From assembly GCF_001027925.1 (NCBI RefSeq), contig NZ_LECT01000048.1:124001-188000 (forward strand): a stretch of 64,000 nt of DNA, given 5' to 3'. Source of the DNA: Rhodopirellula islandica. GTDB lineage: Bacteria > Planctomycetota > Planctomycetia > Pirellulales > Pirellulaceae. This document shows positions 28,612 to 37,726 of this stretch, piece by piece. The number at the start of each line of letters is the position of its first letter. The stretch's first letter is position 1. Both the position numbers and the translations under genes were made by a program. A model generated the notes under the pieces. The model worked only from the letters and a program-made list of their open reading frames with translations, ran no database searches and was not told the DNA's origin.

Positions 28612-31583
28612 AGTCGATCAAACGCATCTCGCCAACAAGCAGCATCGTCGTCAGCCTGTTTCTCCTGCTGGCGATGGGATTTCGAATCGCTGTGGCAGAG
28701 GAGGACTACGCCGGGGAACTTCCTCGCGTCCCCGCCACCCCGCCTTCGGAAACACTGGCAGACTTCCAAATCGCCGCCGGATTTCAAATTGAATTGATTG
28801 CCAGCGAACCGTTGGTGACCAGCCCTGTGGCGATGGAATGGGACGCGGATGGTTCGCTGTTCGTCTGCGAAATGCGAGGCTACAGCGAAGATCGCGACGA
28901 GGGAATCTCGCGAATATCTCACTTGGTTGATACAGACCAAGACGGGACCTACGACACCAGCACCATTTTCGCCGAGGGCCTCCTGTGGCCGACGGGTTTG
29001 TTCCCTTGGAACGGTGGGCTGTTCGTCGGCGACGCACCCAACCTGTACTACTTTCGTGACACCGACGGCGACGGCAAAGCAGATCAAAGCGAAACTGTCT
29101 TGACCGGATTTGGCACGTCCAATGTCCAAGGCCTCATGAACTCATTCCGATGGGGACTCGACAACCGCATTCACATCGCTTGCAGCAGCACCGGCGGAAT
29201 GATCCGGCGTCCCGAGCAACCAGAATCGGACGCCATCAATGTTCGCGGCCGCGACATCGCTCTGGACCCTCGCACCGGTGAATTCGAATTGACCAGCGGT
29301 GCCGCCCAACACGGGATGTGCTTCGACAATTGGGGACGCAAGTTCGTTTCCTCCAACAGTGATCATCTTCAGCAAGTCATGTATGAGGATCGCTACGTCG
29401 GTCGCAACCCGTTGCTGCAACCTGCGTCCGCAAGAATTTCGATCGCCGAAGATGGACCGCAAGCCGAAGTGTTTCGAACCAGCCCCGTGGAACCCTGGCG
29501 GATCGTGCGGACGCGTTTGCGAGTCAGCGGCAAAGCTCGGGGGCCCATTGAAGGTGGCGGTCGCGCCGCGGGTTACTTCACCGGCGCCACCGGCGTGACC
29601 ATCGTGCGGGGCGACGCCTGGCCGAATTCGTTCCAAGGCATGGCGATCATTGGTGACGTTGGCAGCAACTTGATTCACCGCAAACAACTCCATCCCGATG
29701 GGCTGAAGTGGATCGGAAAACGAGTCGACCCCAACAGTGAACTCGTCACCTCCACCGACATCTGGTTCCGCCCTGCCCAGTTTGCCAACGCACCTGACGG
29801 AACGCTGCACATCATCGATGTTTGCCGCGAAGTCATCGAACACCCCAAGAGTCTGCCTGCCGAGATCAAGCAACACTTGGACCTGACCTCGGGACGTGAC
29901 CGAGGTCGCTTGTACCGTCTGGTTCCTGATGACTACTCACACCGACCCACGCCGAATTTGCTTGCTGCAACGGATGCAGAACTCGTTGAATTCCTGGCTC
30001 ACCCCAATGCCTGGCAGCGAGAAACGGCGGGGCGTTTGCTGATTGAGCGACAATCCCAAGCCACTCAACCACTTCGTCAATTGGCATCTGAATCGGAATC
30101 CCCCCTGGGTCGCTTGCACGCCTTGGCCGTGCTGGATGGTCTCGGACAACTGAACTCCGCAACCATTCTTCCGAGACTCTCGGATCCAATCCCTGAGCTA
30201 CGCCGATTCGCGATCCAATTGGCTGAACACGTCGAACCCAATGAGAAACTTCGAAAGAAGTTGCAGACGCTTTCCGCCGATCCATCCATCGAGGTTCGCT
30301 ATCAACTGGCCTTCACGATTGGCTCCATCCCGGGGCTCGACAAAACGGAAACCTTGGCGGCAATCATTCGCCAAAACCCCACCGATCGGTGGATGCAAAC
30401 AGCGGTGCAGAGCTCCGTCGGCACGGGAGCTGGCAAGCTCTTTGCAGCCTTGCTCGCGCCACCGGTTGACGCTCGTCTGGAGGGCTTCCTAACTCGTCTT
30501 GCCGCTCAGATCAACCAACAAGACGACCAGACCGAGATCCAACTCGCGCTCGCCGCGGTCTCGAATCTCTCCTCCTCCGATGGCGGCTTCGCTCTTCCTA
30601 TCCTGGGTCAATTGCTGCAGTCGCGCACTCGCTCCGGCAGCGTCCTGCACCGGCTTGCTGCGTCAGGCGAGCTGGCCAAGGTCGATGAAACCATGCAGCA
30701 GATGCTTGCGTCATTGGAACAGTTGGCAGTGAATGATTCCGCGTCCATCCATGCCCGTGTGGCCGCCATTGCAAACCTACGCTATGCGAGTCTCGAGCGC
30801 GTCTCGGAGATTCTGCCGTCATTGATCGACAGTCGCCAACCCATCGAAGTCCAACGCGCAGCGATGACCACCTGGGGACGCTTCGATTCCGATGAAATCA
30901 CGACAACACTGCTGGATCAATGGAGCGGCCTCAGTCCGAGCCTTCGCGAAACGGCCAGCGAGATTCTGTTCTCACGGCCGGATCGCTTGAAGACCTTGCT
31001 CCATGCAATTGTTGCTGGAGACATTCCTATCAGCGAAGTCTCCCGCTCCCGTTTGCAGGTGGCCTCGAAATCCAGCGACTCAGCGATTCGCCAACTGGCG
31101 ACTGGGCTGCTGGAATCCAGTGGCTCCAAGAATCGCGAAGAAGTCGTTCAGGCCTACCAAGTGGCGTTGCAAAAAGAAGGCGACGTGCATCGAGGAAGAC
31201 AACTCTTCACCGCCCAATGTGCCAACTGTCACCGACTCGAAGATCGCGGTCATGAGATTGGTCCCAACCTGGCCACCGTGAAAGCTCGGGGGGCAGACTT
31301 CATCCTCACCAATGTGTTGGATCCCAACCGCGAAGTGAATCCGCAGTACCTGAACTACGTCGCACTCGATCTGGATGGACGAACTCTGACTGGCATGATC
31401 ACGGATGAATCCGCGACTTCGATCACGCTGCAGCGGGCAGAATCCGCCAAAGACGAATTGCTTCGTGTCGACATCGAGCTTCTTCAAAGCACCGGCATGT
31501 CCATCATGCCCGAAGGTTTGGAGGAACAATTGACCCCGCAAGCGATGGCGGACCTGATTTCGTATTTGATGCAGGTCGAATGA
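28608..31583 (+). CDS. PVC-type CxxCH heme protein with propeller and HEAT-like repeats
   Basis: 991 residues. After a signal peptide (SIVVSLFLLLAMGFRIAVAE) comes a membrane-bound dehydrogenase-type propeller (FQIAAGFQIELIASEPLVTS, MEWDADGSLFVCEMRGY, WPTGLFPWNGGLFVGD). A middle region of HEAT-like helical repeats (RRFAIQLAEHVEPNEKL) follows. Near residue 870 a single cytochrome c site reads CANCHRLEDRGHEIGPNLA, followed by the family tail DPNREVNPQYLNYVALDLDG. This architecture is characteristic of the PVC superphylum. It is probably periplasmic and takes electrons from a sugar or other oxidation; the substrate is unknown. A 6-bp hairpin (31584-31600) directly follows the stop. Confidence 0.88.
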   Translation: MKSIKRISPTSSIVVSLFLLLAMGFRIAVAEEDYAGELPRVPATPPSETLADFQIAAGFQIELIASEPLVTSPVAMEWDADGSLFVCEMRGYSEDRDEGISRISHLVDTDQDGTYDTSTIFAEGLLWPTGLFPWNGGLFVGDAPNLYYFRDTDGDGKADQSETVLTGFGTSNVQGLMNSFRWGLDNRIHIACSSTGGMIRRPEQPESDAINVRGRDIALDPRTGEFELTSGAAQHGMCFDNWGRKFVSSNSDHLQQVMYEDRYVGRNPLLQPASARISIAEDGPQAEVFRTSPVEPWRIVRTRLRVSGKARGPIEGGGRAAGYFTGATGVTIVRGDAWPNSFQGMAIIGDVGSNLIHRKQLHPDGLKWIGKRVDPNSELVTSTDIWFRPAQFANAPDGTLHIIDVCREVIEHPKSLPAEIKQHLDLTSGRDRGRLYRLVPDDYSHRPTPNLLAATDAELVEFLAHPNAWQRETAGRLLIERQSQATQPLRQLASESESPLGRLHALAVLDGLGQLNSATILPRLSDPIPELRRFAIQLAEHVEPNEKLRKKLQTLSADPSIEVRYQLAFTIGSIPGLDKTETLAAIIRQNPTDRWMQTAVQSSVGTGAGKLFAALLAPPVDARLEGFLTRLAAQINQQDDQTEIQLALAAVSNLSSSDGGFALPILGQLLQSRTRSGSVLHRLAASGELAKVDETMQQMLASLEQLAVNDSASIHARVAAIANLRYASLERVSEILPSLIDSRQPIEVQRAAMTTWGRFDSDEITTTLLDQWSGLSPSLRETASEILFSRPDRLKTLLHAIVAGDIPISEVSRSRLQVASKSSDSAIRQLATGLLESSGSKNREEVVQAYQVALQKEGDVHRGRQLFTAQCANCHRLEDRGHEIGPNLATVKARGADFILTNVLDPNREVNPQYLNYVALDLDGRTLTGMITDESATSITLQRAESAKDELLRVDIELLQSTGMSIMPEGLEEQLTPQAMADLISYLMQVE

Positions 31584-31658
31584 GTCCGCGATGGGCGGAC
31601 AGCGAATCAACCTGTTAAAGTCGCGGGGCCATCCCAATCCCACGACTGAGGAAGTTGA

Positions 31659-32027
31659 ATGTCCAGCCCACACGAACTGATCAACTACGTGGAGATCCCT
31701 GCCAAGGATCTTGCCGCGACCAAAGCCTTCTTCGAAGCCTGCTTCAATTGGAAGTTCACCGACTATGGGCCGGAGTACACCGCCTTCGACAAAGCGGCGG
31801 GCCTGGACGGCGGATTCTACCAATCGGAGAAGTCATCCACGACCGTGAATGGTGCTGCGTTGGTCGTGTTCCACAGCAATGACTTGGAGGCCACGCAGGC
31901 AAAGGTCCAAGCCTGCGGCGGCCAGGTCGTCCAAGAGATCTTCGCGTTTCCCGGCGGTCGCCGCTTTCACTTCACAGAACCATCCGGCAACGAATTCGCC
32001 GTTTGGTCGGACAAAGAACCGGTCTGA
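31659..32027 (+). CDS. VOC/glyoxalase-fold protein
   Basis: 122 residues with the paired beta-alpha-beta-beta-beta modules of the vicinal oxygen chelate superfamily: LINYVEIPAKDLAATKAFFEA at the start, then ALVVFHSNDLEATQAKV, and a C-terminal strand ending GNEFAVWSD. Members include metal-dependent glyoxalases and bleomycin-resistance-like binding proteins, and the reaction cannot be assigned. The gene starts 75 bases after the PVC heme protein on the same strand; it may be separately transcribed because a small hairpin intervenes. Confidence 0.82.
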   Translation: MSSPHELINYVEIPAKDLAATKAFFEACFNWKFTDYGPEYTAFDKAAGLDGGFYQSEKSSTTVNGAALVVFHSNDLEATQAKVQACGGQVVQEIFAFPGGRRFHFTEPSGNEFAVWSDKEPV

Positions 32028-32425
32028 TTCCGAAGCAGCCATGAGCAGCGATCTCGCAGTTCTTGCGTCTCTTGTCAGTCATGTCCGCAAGGTGCCAAGC
32101 CATTTCCTGGCTCGATCGTACGGAGCGGCAAACAGCTGCCGTCGCTCCGCGACTGGTTGTGCGATTTTGGGTGGGCGACAACAACCGCGGAGCGGTGACA
32201 GTTGTCAGCCTCGGGTTTTTAACCCGAGGTCTCGGTCGTCACCACCTTCGCTCAACAAGCCGCCGAGCGGCGGCAGGCCCGAAGGGTCGACACATCCATT
32301 GCCGGGGTCGTCAGGCCCCGGATTGATGAACCGCCCGAACAGCAATTTCCCCCGATTCCCTCGCTGCCGGACGGTGCCTACCAGAATGCCAGAAGGTGCC
32401 AGCCAGTGTCCTGACCCCTGGAAGA
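32028..32425. other. Gene-free region of about 400 bases
   Basis: Between the convergent VOC protein and a minus-strand oxidoreductase. No gene is supported. It contains the hairpin cluster listed at 32177-32321; the flanks show nothing else distinctive. Confidence 0.5.
32177..32321. repeat. Cluster of palindromic hairpins
   Basis: Four inverted repeats lie in succession: GACAAC/GTTGTC (32177-32206) enclosing CCGC/GCGG, CTCGGGTT/AACCCGAG with a three-base loop (32210-32228), GCCGCC/GGCGGC (32259-32274) and CCGGGG/CCCCGG (32302-32321). The cluster resembles interspersed palindromic repeats of planctomycete intergenic DNA, or it may act as a bidirectional terminator between convergent genes. 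Confidence 0.55.
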
Positions 32426-33784
32426 TTACGCTCGATCAGCCGGATGCTGGTACGGAGCCCGGTAGGTTCGCTTGAGTGCCAGCGTGGCTTCCTCGTCTCC
32501 CACGATGGTGTGCGTCTCCGGATCAAACTCCAGGGTACGACCAAGGTCCATGGCCACATTCGCCATGAAGCACGACGCGCTGCTGATGTGCCCCTGCTCG
32601 ATGTCGGCGACTGGTTTCGTGCGGTTGTCGATCGCGTTCAAAAAGTCACGCATGTGACCGCGGATGGCGGAGGCAACGTGCAACTCCAACGACCACTTTT
32701 CTTTGTCGGTGACATCGGTGGGGTACTGATCCGTCTCGATCAAGGCTTCACCAGAAATCTTCTTGCCACCGCCGCGTGGTTCGAATTCGAACTTGTTCAC
32801 ACTCAGCTTCAGAGTCCCTTTGTCACCATAGATTTTGGCGGCCCAGGGATACTCTGGGTCCGGAGCACTGCCCCAACTTCGGTGTGTCCAAACCACGTCC
32901 AAGTCATCGAAGTCAAACGTTGCGGTTTGGGTGTCGGTGATGTTGGCGAGTGAATCCTTTTGAACCATGATCCCGCCCACACTGCTGATGCGTTTGGGCC
33001 ATCCCAAATCCAATTGCCAGCGCACCAGATCCAGCATGTGCACACACATGTCCCCGACAATGCCGTTCCCGTATTCCATGAACGCTCGCCACTTCCGCGG
33101 GTGAGTCAATTCCGTGTAGGGACGAATCGGCGCGGGTCCCGTCCAAGCTTCGTAGTCAAAATGGGGTGGCGGATCGATCGCCGGTGGATTCTTGTTCGCT
33201 CGCATGTGGTAGTAACAACACACCTCCGCGAATGCGACGTTGCCCAACAAACCCGCGTCGACGACGTTCTTCTTGGCATCGATCAAGTGCGGCGTGCTGC
33301 GACGTTGAGTTCCAACTTGCACGACCCGCCCGGTTCGCCGAGCCGCATCCAACATCGCTTTGCTTTCCAACGTGTCGACGCCGGTTGGTTTCTGCACGTA
33401 GACGTCTGCCCCTGATTCAACCGCGGCGATCATCGCCAAAGCGTGCCAGTGATCGGGAGTGGCGATCAACACGATGTCGGCATTCTTCTTGGCAAGCAGG
33501 TCCTCGTAGTTTGCGAAAGTTTCCGGTCGCTTGCCCGACTTCTGCCGGGTGGCGATCAGGTCCGCACACTCATCGAGCAACACTTGATCCACGTCGCAAA
33601 GCGAAACCACTTCCACCGGCTCGATGTTGAGCAACTGCAGCAAATCGCATTTGCCATACCAACCGCATCCGATCAACGCGACGCGTCGAGGTCGGCGACT
33701 TTCATCGGCCGAAGCCGACTTGGCGTGGGTGGCAGCAACGGTGGCAGCGGCAGCGCTGGCTGCTAAAAAGGAGCGACGTTCCAT
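32426..33784 (-). CDS. Exported Gfo/Idh/MocA-family oxidoreductase
   Basis: 452 residues from ATG 33784, which begins an export leader (MERRSFLAASAAAATVAATH). The family Rossmann segment reads RRVALIGCGWYGKCDLLQLL, and the EKP position reads VQKPTGVD, a Q in place of the usual E. Tyr and His rich blocks follow (YYHMRANKNPPAIDPPPHFD). The substrate is unknown. The frame opens far upstream (33955), but that part lacks family similarity and the leader defines the start. The gene is divergent from the M41-like peptidase gene and convergent with the VOC gene. Confidence 0.85.
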   Translation of the reverse strand: MERRSFLAASAAAATVAATHAKSASADESRRPRRVALIGCGWYGKCDLLQLLNIEPVEVVSLCDVDQVLLDECADLIATRQKSGKRPETFANYEDLLAKKNADIVLIATPDHWHALAMIAAVESGADVYVQKPTGVDTLESKAMLDAARRTGRVVQVGTQRRSTPHLIDAKKNVVDAGLLGNVAFAEVCCYYHMRANKNPPAIDPPPHFDYEAWTGPAPIRPYTELTHPRKWRAFMEYGNGIVGDMCVHMLDLVRWQLDLGWPKRISSVGGIMVQKDSLANITDTQTATFDFDDLDVVWTHRSWGSAPDPEYPWAAKIYGDKGTLKLSVNKFEFEPRGGGKKISGEALIETDQYPTDVTDKEKWSLELHVASAIRGHMRDFLNAIDNRTKPVADIEQGHISSASCFMANVAMDLGRTLEFDPETHTIVGDEEATLALKRTYRAPYQHPADRA

Positions 33785-33968
33785 GGCAAATTTCGGAGTG
33801 GGGAGTGGGGATGGGAGTGACCGAACAGACACAGACGAACCGGCGAGAGGCAGATTCCCTGAAACGCACATTTTAACAGAGCCAAAGTGACGCGGTGCAA
33901 CCGGCTTGGCACCGCTCCGCTGGGCAGGCATGATCGCTGCATTCTGATTTCTCATCTACACTGCCACG

Positions 33969-34508
33969 ATGAATTCTCGCGAAACCAACTCTGAATCGGC
34001 GGCCCCCAGCCCCATCCCGGCGGCCGCCAAGGAACTCATCGCGACCGCATTCCATGAAGCCGGTCATGCTGTGATGGCGCTCGCGGTCGGCCGCAGCGTG
34101 CAAAAAGTCACGATCGCTCCCGGCAAATTGCAATTCGGCGGCTCGCGGCTGGGCACGTGCGAGATCAAAAAAGGCCGCTCCAAAGGCAGCAAGGACCAAC
34201 TCGAAGATGACGTTTTGGTGTTGCTGGCGGGAATGGTGTCCGAGGCTCGCTTCACCGGTGTCTACTGCCAAGCTGGAGCCTCCCAGGATCTTCGCGACGT
34301 GTCGGCTCGCTTGTGCACACGGGCCGCATCGCAACGCCAGCACGAAACCTTGCTCAAACGCATGCTCGCGAAAACCGAACACATCCTCCACGACGACGCC
34401 AACCTTGACGCCATCCAGGCGATCACGAAAGAGCTGCTGGAAAAGACCACCATCAGCGGCCGCGCCGTGAAACACCATTTTGAGATGGCACAACGTCGGC
34501 ACGCTTGA
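33969..34508 (+). CDS. Stand-alone M41-like zinc metallopeptidase domain
   Basis: 179 residues. The HEAGH zinc motif lies in ATAFHEAGHAVMALAVGR, and a later GASQDLRDVSARLC matches the FtsH segment that gives the third zinc ligand (Asp). LEDDVLVLLAGMVSEARFTG also fits the M41 helices. The AAA ATPase and membrane segments of FtsH are absent, so this is only the protease domain. Without an unfoldase it may cleave flexible substrates or work with a separate ATPase, which is inference. ATG 33969 is the only reasonable start. It stands 116 bases before tex on the same strand. Confidence 0.8.
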   Translation: MNSRETNSESAAPSPIPAAAKELIATAFHEAGHAVMALAVGRSVQKVTIAPGKLQFGGSRLGTCEIKKGRSKGSKDQLEDDVLVLLAGMVSEARFTGVYCQAGASQDLRDVSARLCTRAASQRQHETLLKRMLAKTEHILHDDANLDAIQAITKELLEKTTISGRAVKHHFEMAQRRHA

Positions 34509-34624
34509 CTATCAATGCCGATCGGGTCGTTCGCGATCCTTCCTCCGGGACCTGACCTCCGGAGACCATTCCCTGAATCACTCACCGCCCTTCGTTTCCT
34601 GTCGCAGCTCAGACAATCCGTCCC

Positions 34625-36760
34625 ATGCAAATCATCGCTCGAGAACTGAATCTTCCTGAGAAACAAGTCGCCGCGGTCATCGAACTGCTCGAAGCCGGCA
34701 ACACGATTCCCTTCATCGCTCGGTACCGCAAAGAAGCCACCGGTGGTTTGGACGAAATCGCACTGCGTGCAATCGAAGACGCACTCGAAAAGCACAACGC
34801 TTTGCAGGCACGAAAAACCACGGTCCTGAAAACGATCGAAGAACAAGGCGCCCTGACCGCGGACCTCCGAAAGCAAATCGAAGCTTGCACCGACTTGCGA
34901 ACCTTGGAAGCTCTGTACCTGCCCTACAAACCCAAACGCCGCACGCGAGCCACCATCGCTCGCGAAAAAGGATTGCAACCACTCGCGGATCTGCTGCTGA
35001 AACAAACCAAGCTGCCTCAGTCCAAGCAGCAAACCCTCGCTGGCTTCGTCAACGAAGACTTGGACGTCGCAGATGCCGATGCAGCCCTGGCAGGTGCTCT
35101 CGACATCATCGCAGAGCAATGGAGTGAGGACGCACCGGTTCGTGAGTGGATGGTCGAAAAGGGAACCAAGTTCGGACAAATCACCTCCGCCGTCAAACGA
35201 GGCAAAAAGGACCAAGCCGACAAATACGAAGCCTACCTGGATCGCGCCGAATCGGCCGCCAGGATCCCCGGTCACCGACTGCTCGCCATGCTGCGTGGCG
35301 AAGCCGAGGGCGTCTTGCGAGTCGGGTTGCAAATGGAAGACGACCGAGCGATCTCGCACATTCAATCAACCTTCCTACGCAACCGCTCCTTTGAGTTCGC
35401 GAAAGAACTGGAATCCGCCGCCGAAGATTGCTTTCAACGTCTGCTTCAACCAGCCACGCAATCCACTGTGCTACAAATGCTGAAAGAAAAGGCAGACGAA
35501 GACGCCATCGGCGTGTTTGGCAAGAACTTGCACGAACTGTTGATGTCGCCTCCCGGTGGCCCACGGGTGACCATCGGAATCGACCCTGGATTTCGAACCG
35601 GCTGCAAAGTCGCTGTGGTCGATGGCACCGGCAAATTCTTGGCCAACACGACGATCTACCCCACGCCGCCCAAGTCCGACACGGCGGGTGCGTCGAAACA
35701 ATTGTTGGCGCTCATTCAGAAACACCAGGTGGAACTGATCGCCATCGGCAACGGCACCGCCTCGCGAGAAACCGATGCCTTCGTCGGCGAACTGATTCGC
35801 GACAATCAACTGGATGTCACCAAGGTGATGGTCAGTGAATCGGGCGCGTCGATCTATTCGGCCAGCGAACTGGCGGGGAAAGAGTTCCCCAATCTGGACG
35901 TCACCGTCCGAGGCGCCATCAGCATCGCACGTCGCCTGCAAGACCCGCTCGCAGAGCTCGTTAAAACGGACCCAAAATCCATCGGGGTCGGTCAGTACCA
36001 GCACGATGTGAACCAGCCTCTCCTCCGCAAGTGCCTCGACCGCACCGTCGAAAGTTGCGTCAACCACGTCGGAGTGGACTTGAACATGGCCAGTGTGCCG
36101 TTGCTTTCACGTGTCGCAGGCATTGGGCCGAAATTGGCCGAGAATATTGTTCAGTACCGAGACACCAACGGTCGTTTCGGAAGCCGGAAAGAATTGACCA
36201 AGGTTCCCAAACTCGGCAAAAAAGCGTTCGAGCAAGCCGCTGGCTTTTTGCGCATCCGCGGTGGAGACGAACCGCTGGACAATTCCGCTGTGCACCCCGA
36301 AAGCTACTCGCTGGTCAGCCGGATGGCGAAGGAATTGAAGGCCGACGTGAAGACCTTGGTTGGCAACGCGACGTTGAGCCAAAAACTGCAACCGGAATCC
36401 TTCGTGGACGACCGCTTCGGAATCCCCACCATTCGCGACATCATCGCGGAATTGGGCAAGCCGGGACGCGACCCGCGAAGCGAATTCAAAGTTGCCCAGT
36501 TCGACGATTCGGTCCAATCGATGGCAGACCTTCGCGAGGGCATGGTGCTCGAAGGAGTCATCACCAATGTCACTCACTTTGGTGCCTTCATTGACCTGGG
36601 CGTGCACCAAGACGGTTTGATTCACGTCTCTCAACTATCCAACCAATTCGTGAGCGACCCATCCGAAGTGGTTTCCGTCGGCGACGTGGTCAAAGTCAAA
36701 GTGCTTGAAATCGACCTCGATCGCAAACGCATTGCCGTCTCCAAGAAGGCTCTTGGATAG
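34625..36760 (+). CDS. tex: Tex-family S1 RNA-binding transcription accessory protein
   Basis: 711 residues, slightly shorter than E. coli Tex. The helical N-terminus includes IPFIARYRKEATGGLDE. The YqgF/RNase H-like core carries VTIGIDPGFRTGCKVAVVD and AIGNGTASRETDAFV. Helix-hairpin-helix repeats (LSRVAGIGPKLAENIVQYR, VPKLGKKAFEQAAGFLRI) and a C-terminal S1 domain (GVITNVTHFGAFIDLGVHQDG) follow. Tex binds nucleic acid and affects transcription and RNA turnover. The stop at 36760 is three bases from the stop of the convergent ketopantoate reductase-like gene. Confidence 0.95.
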   Translation: MQIIARELNLPEKQVAAVIELLEAGNTIPFIARYRKEATGGLDEIALRAIEDALEKHNALQARKTTVLKTIEEQGALTADLRKQIEACTDLRTLEALYLPYKPKRRTRATIAREKGLQPLADLLLKQTKLPQSKQQTLAGFVNEDLDVADADAALAGALDIIAEQWSEDAPVREWMVEKGTKFGQITSAVKRGKKDQADKYEAYLDRAESAARIPGHRLLAMLRGEAEGVLRVGLQMEDDRAISHIQSTFLRNRSFEFAKELESAAEDCFQRLLQPATQSTVLQMLKEKADEDAIGVFGKNLHELLMSPPGGPRVTIGIDPGFRTGCKVAVVDGTGKFLANTTIYPTPPKSDTAGASKQLLALIQKHQVELIAIGNGTASRETDAFVGELIRDNQLDVTKVMVSESGASIYSASELAGKEFPNLDVTVRGAISIARRLQDPLAELVKTDPKSIGVGQYQHDVNQPLLRKCLDRTVESCVNHVGVDLNMASVPLLSRVAGIGPKLAENIVQYRDTNGRFGSRKELTKVPKLGKKAFEQAAGFLRIRGGDEPLDNSAVHPESYSLVSRMAKELKADVKTLVGNATLSQKLQPESFVDDRFGIPTIRDIIAELGKPGRDPRSEFKVAQFDDSVQSMADLREGMVLEGVITNVTHFGAFIDLGVHQDGLIHVSQLSNQFVSDPSEVVSVGDVVKVKVLEIDLDRKRIAVSKKALG

Positions 36761-36763
36761 CTT

Positions 36764-37726
36764 TCAAGCGTCTCGGCAGATCGCTTCGTCGAAGAACGCG
36801 AGTTGCTGATACAGCATCGAAATTGACGGGGCGATTTGGCTGGCTTGATCGCCGATCGCTCGCAAAGGATTTCCGAAAATCGCTTCGACTTCCATCGGCC
36901 GTTTGGCCAAGAAATCCAGCCGCATGCTGCTGTCATAGGGCACCATGGTCTCGGTGTGTTCCATCGTCGCCCGAATCGCTTTCTGGTCGATCTCAACACC
37001 ACAGGCCGCCGCGCCCGCGTGAACTTCCGAGATCAACTGCATCGCCAATTCGCGGCCCGGTTGCGATCCGATGATTCGATCGGTCGAGGCATCCAGGACA
37101 ACCGACAACCCGTTGAACGGGATGTTCCACATCAGCTTTCGCCAACGAGTCTTGGCCAGATCATCGTTCCAGTTGGCATCGATGCCCGCTGACTTCATGT
37201 CCGCTTCGATCCGGTGCCCGACGGACTCCGCCCAGGATCGGTCCACGCCCGGTTCTTGATAGGCACCAAATGCGATTCGGCCATAGTCCAAGTGATGGAT
37301 GTGCCCCGGCCCCACCTTGTTGCTGCACAAGAAACAACATCCACCCAGGACGTGTCCTGCAGGGATTGTCCGGCGGACATCCGCCTCGACGTTCAACCCA
37401 TTCTGCAGAGTCAGCACCACGCCCTTCTCCGCCGTGACCTGCGGCAACCACTCATCCAGCAACGCATTGCGAGTGGACTTCAACGCCACGATCACAACAT
37501 CGCACTTGGGCATCGATTCCACGGACTGGTAAACCTGCGGCGATTCCAACACGAAGTCGCCCTGCACGCTGTCGATTCGCAATCCGTTTTCGCGAACGTG
37601 GTCGAAATCCGAATGCAGCAAAAAATGAACCTCACATCCGGATTTCGCCAACATGGCTCCATACAGCCCGCCGACCGCACCACTTCCAAGAATTGCATAG
37701 CGAAGCGGTTCGGCGGGAGCAGTCAT
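36764..37726 (-). CDS. panE: Ketopantoate reductase-like protein (2-dehydropantoate 2-reductase)
   Basis: 320 residues. The N-terminal Rossmann motif is YAILGSGAVGGLYGAMLAKSG, and the NADPH-binding domain continues through VVIVALKSTRN and VLTLQNGLNVE. The C-terminal ApbA domain includes the conserved lysine region KTRWRKLMWNIPFNGLS. PanE reduces 2-dehydropantoate to pantoate for coenzyme A synthesis; related proteins act on other keto acids, so the assignment is probable rather than certain. The start overlaps the stop of the upstream sulfatase gene (ATGA at 37723-37726 on the minus strand), an unexpected pairing that implies co-expression. Confidence 0.78.
   Translation of the reverse strand: MTAPAEPLRYAILGSGAVGGLYGAMLAKSGCEVHFLLHSDFDHVRENGLRIDSVQGDFVLESPQVYQSVESMPKCDVVIVALKSTRNALLDEWLPQVTAEKGVVLTLQNGLNVEADVRRTIPAGHVLGGCCFLCSNKVGPGHIHHLDYGRIAFGAYQEPGVDRSWAESVGHRIEADMKSAGIDANWNDDLAKTRWRKLMWNIPFNGLSVVLDASTDRIIGSQPGRELAMQLISEVHAGAAACGVEIDQKAIRATMEHTETMVPYDSSMRLDFLAKRPMEVEAIFGNPLRAIGDQASQIAPSISMLYQQLAFFDEAICRDA

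Noticed and set aside
33785-33955. N-terminal extension of the exported oxidoreductase
   Set aside because: The export leader begins at ATG 33784; the upstream part has no family similarity.
34262-35365. 367-residue minus-strand frame
   Set aside because: Antisense to tex and the M41-like gene, both of which carry clear motifs.
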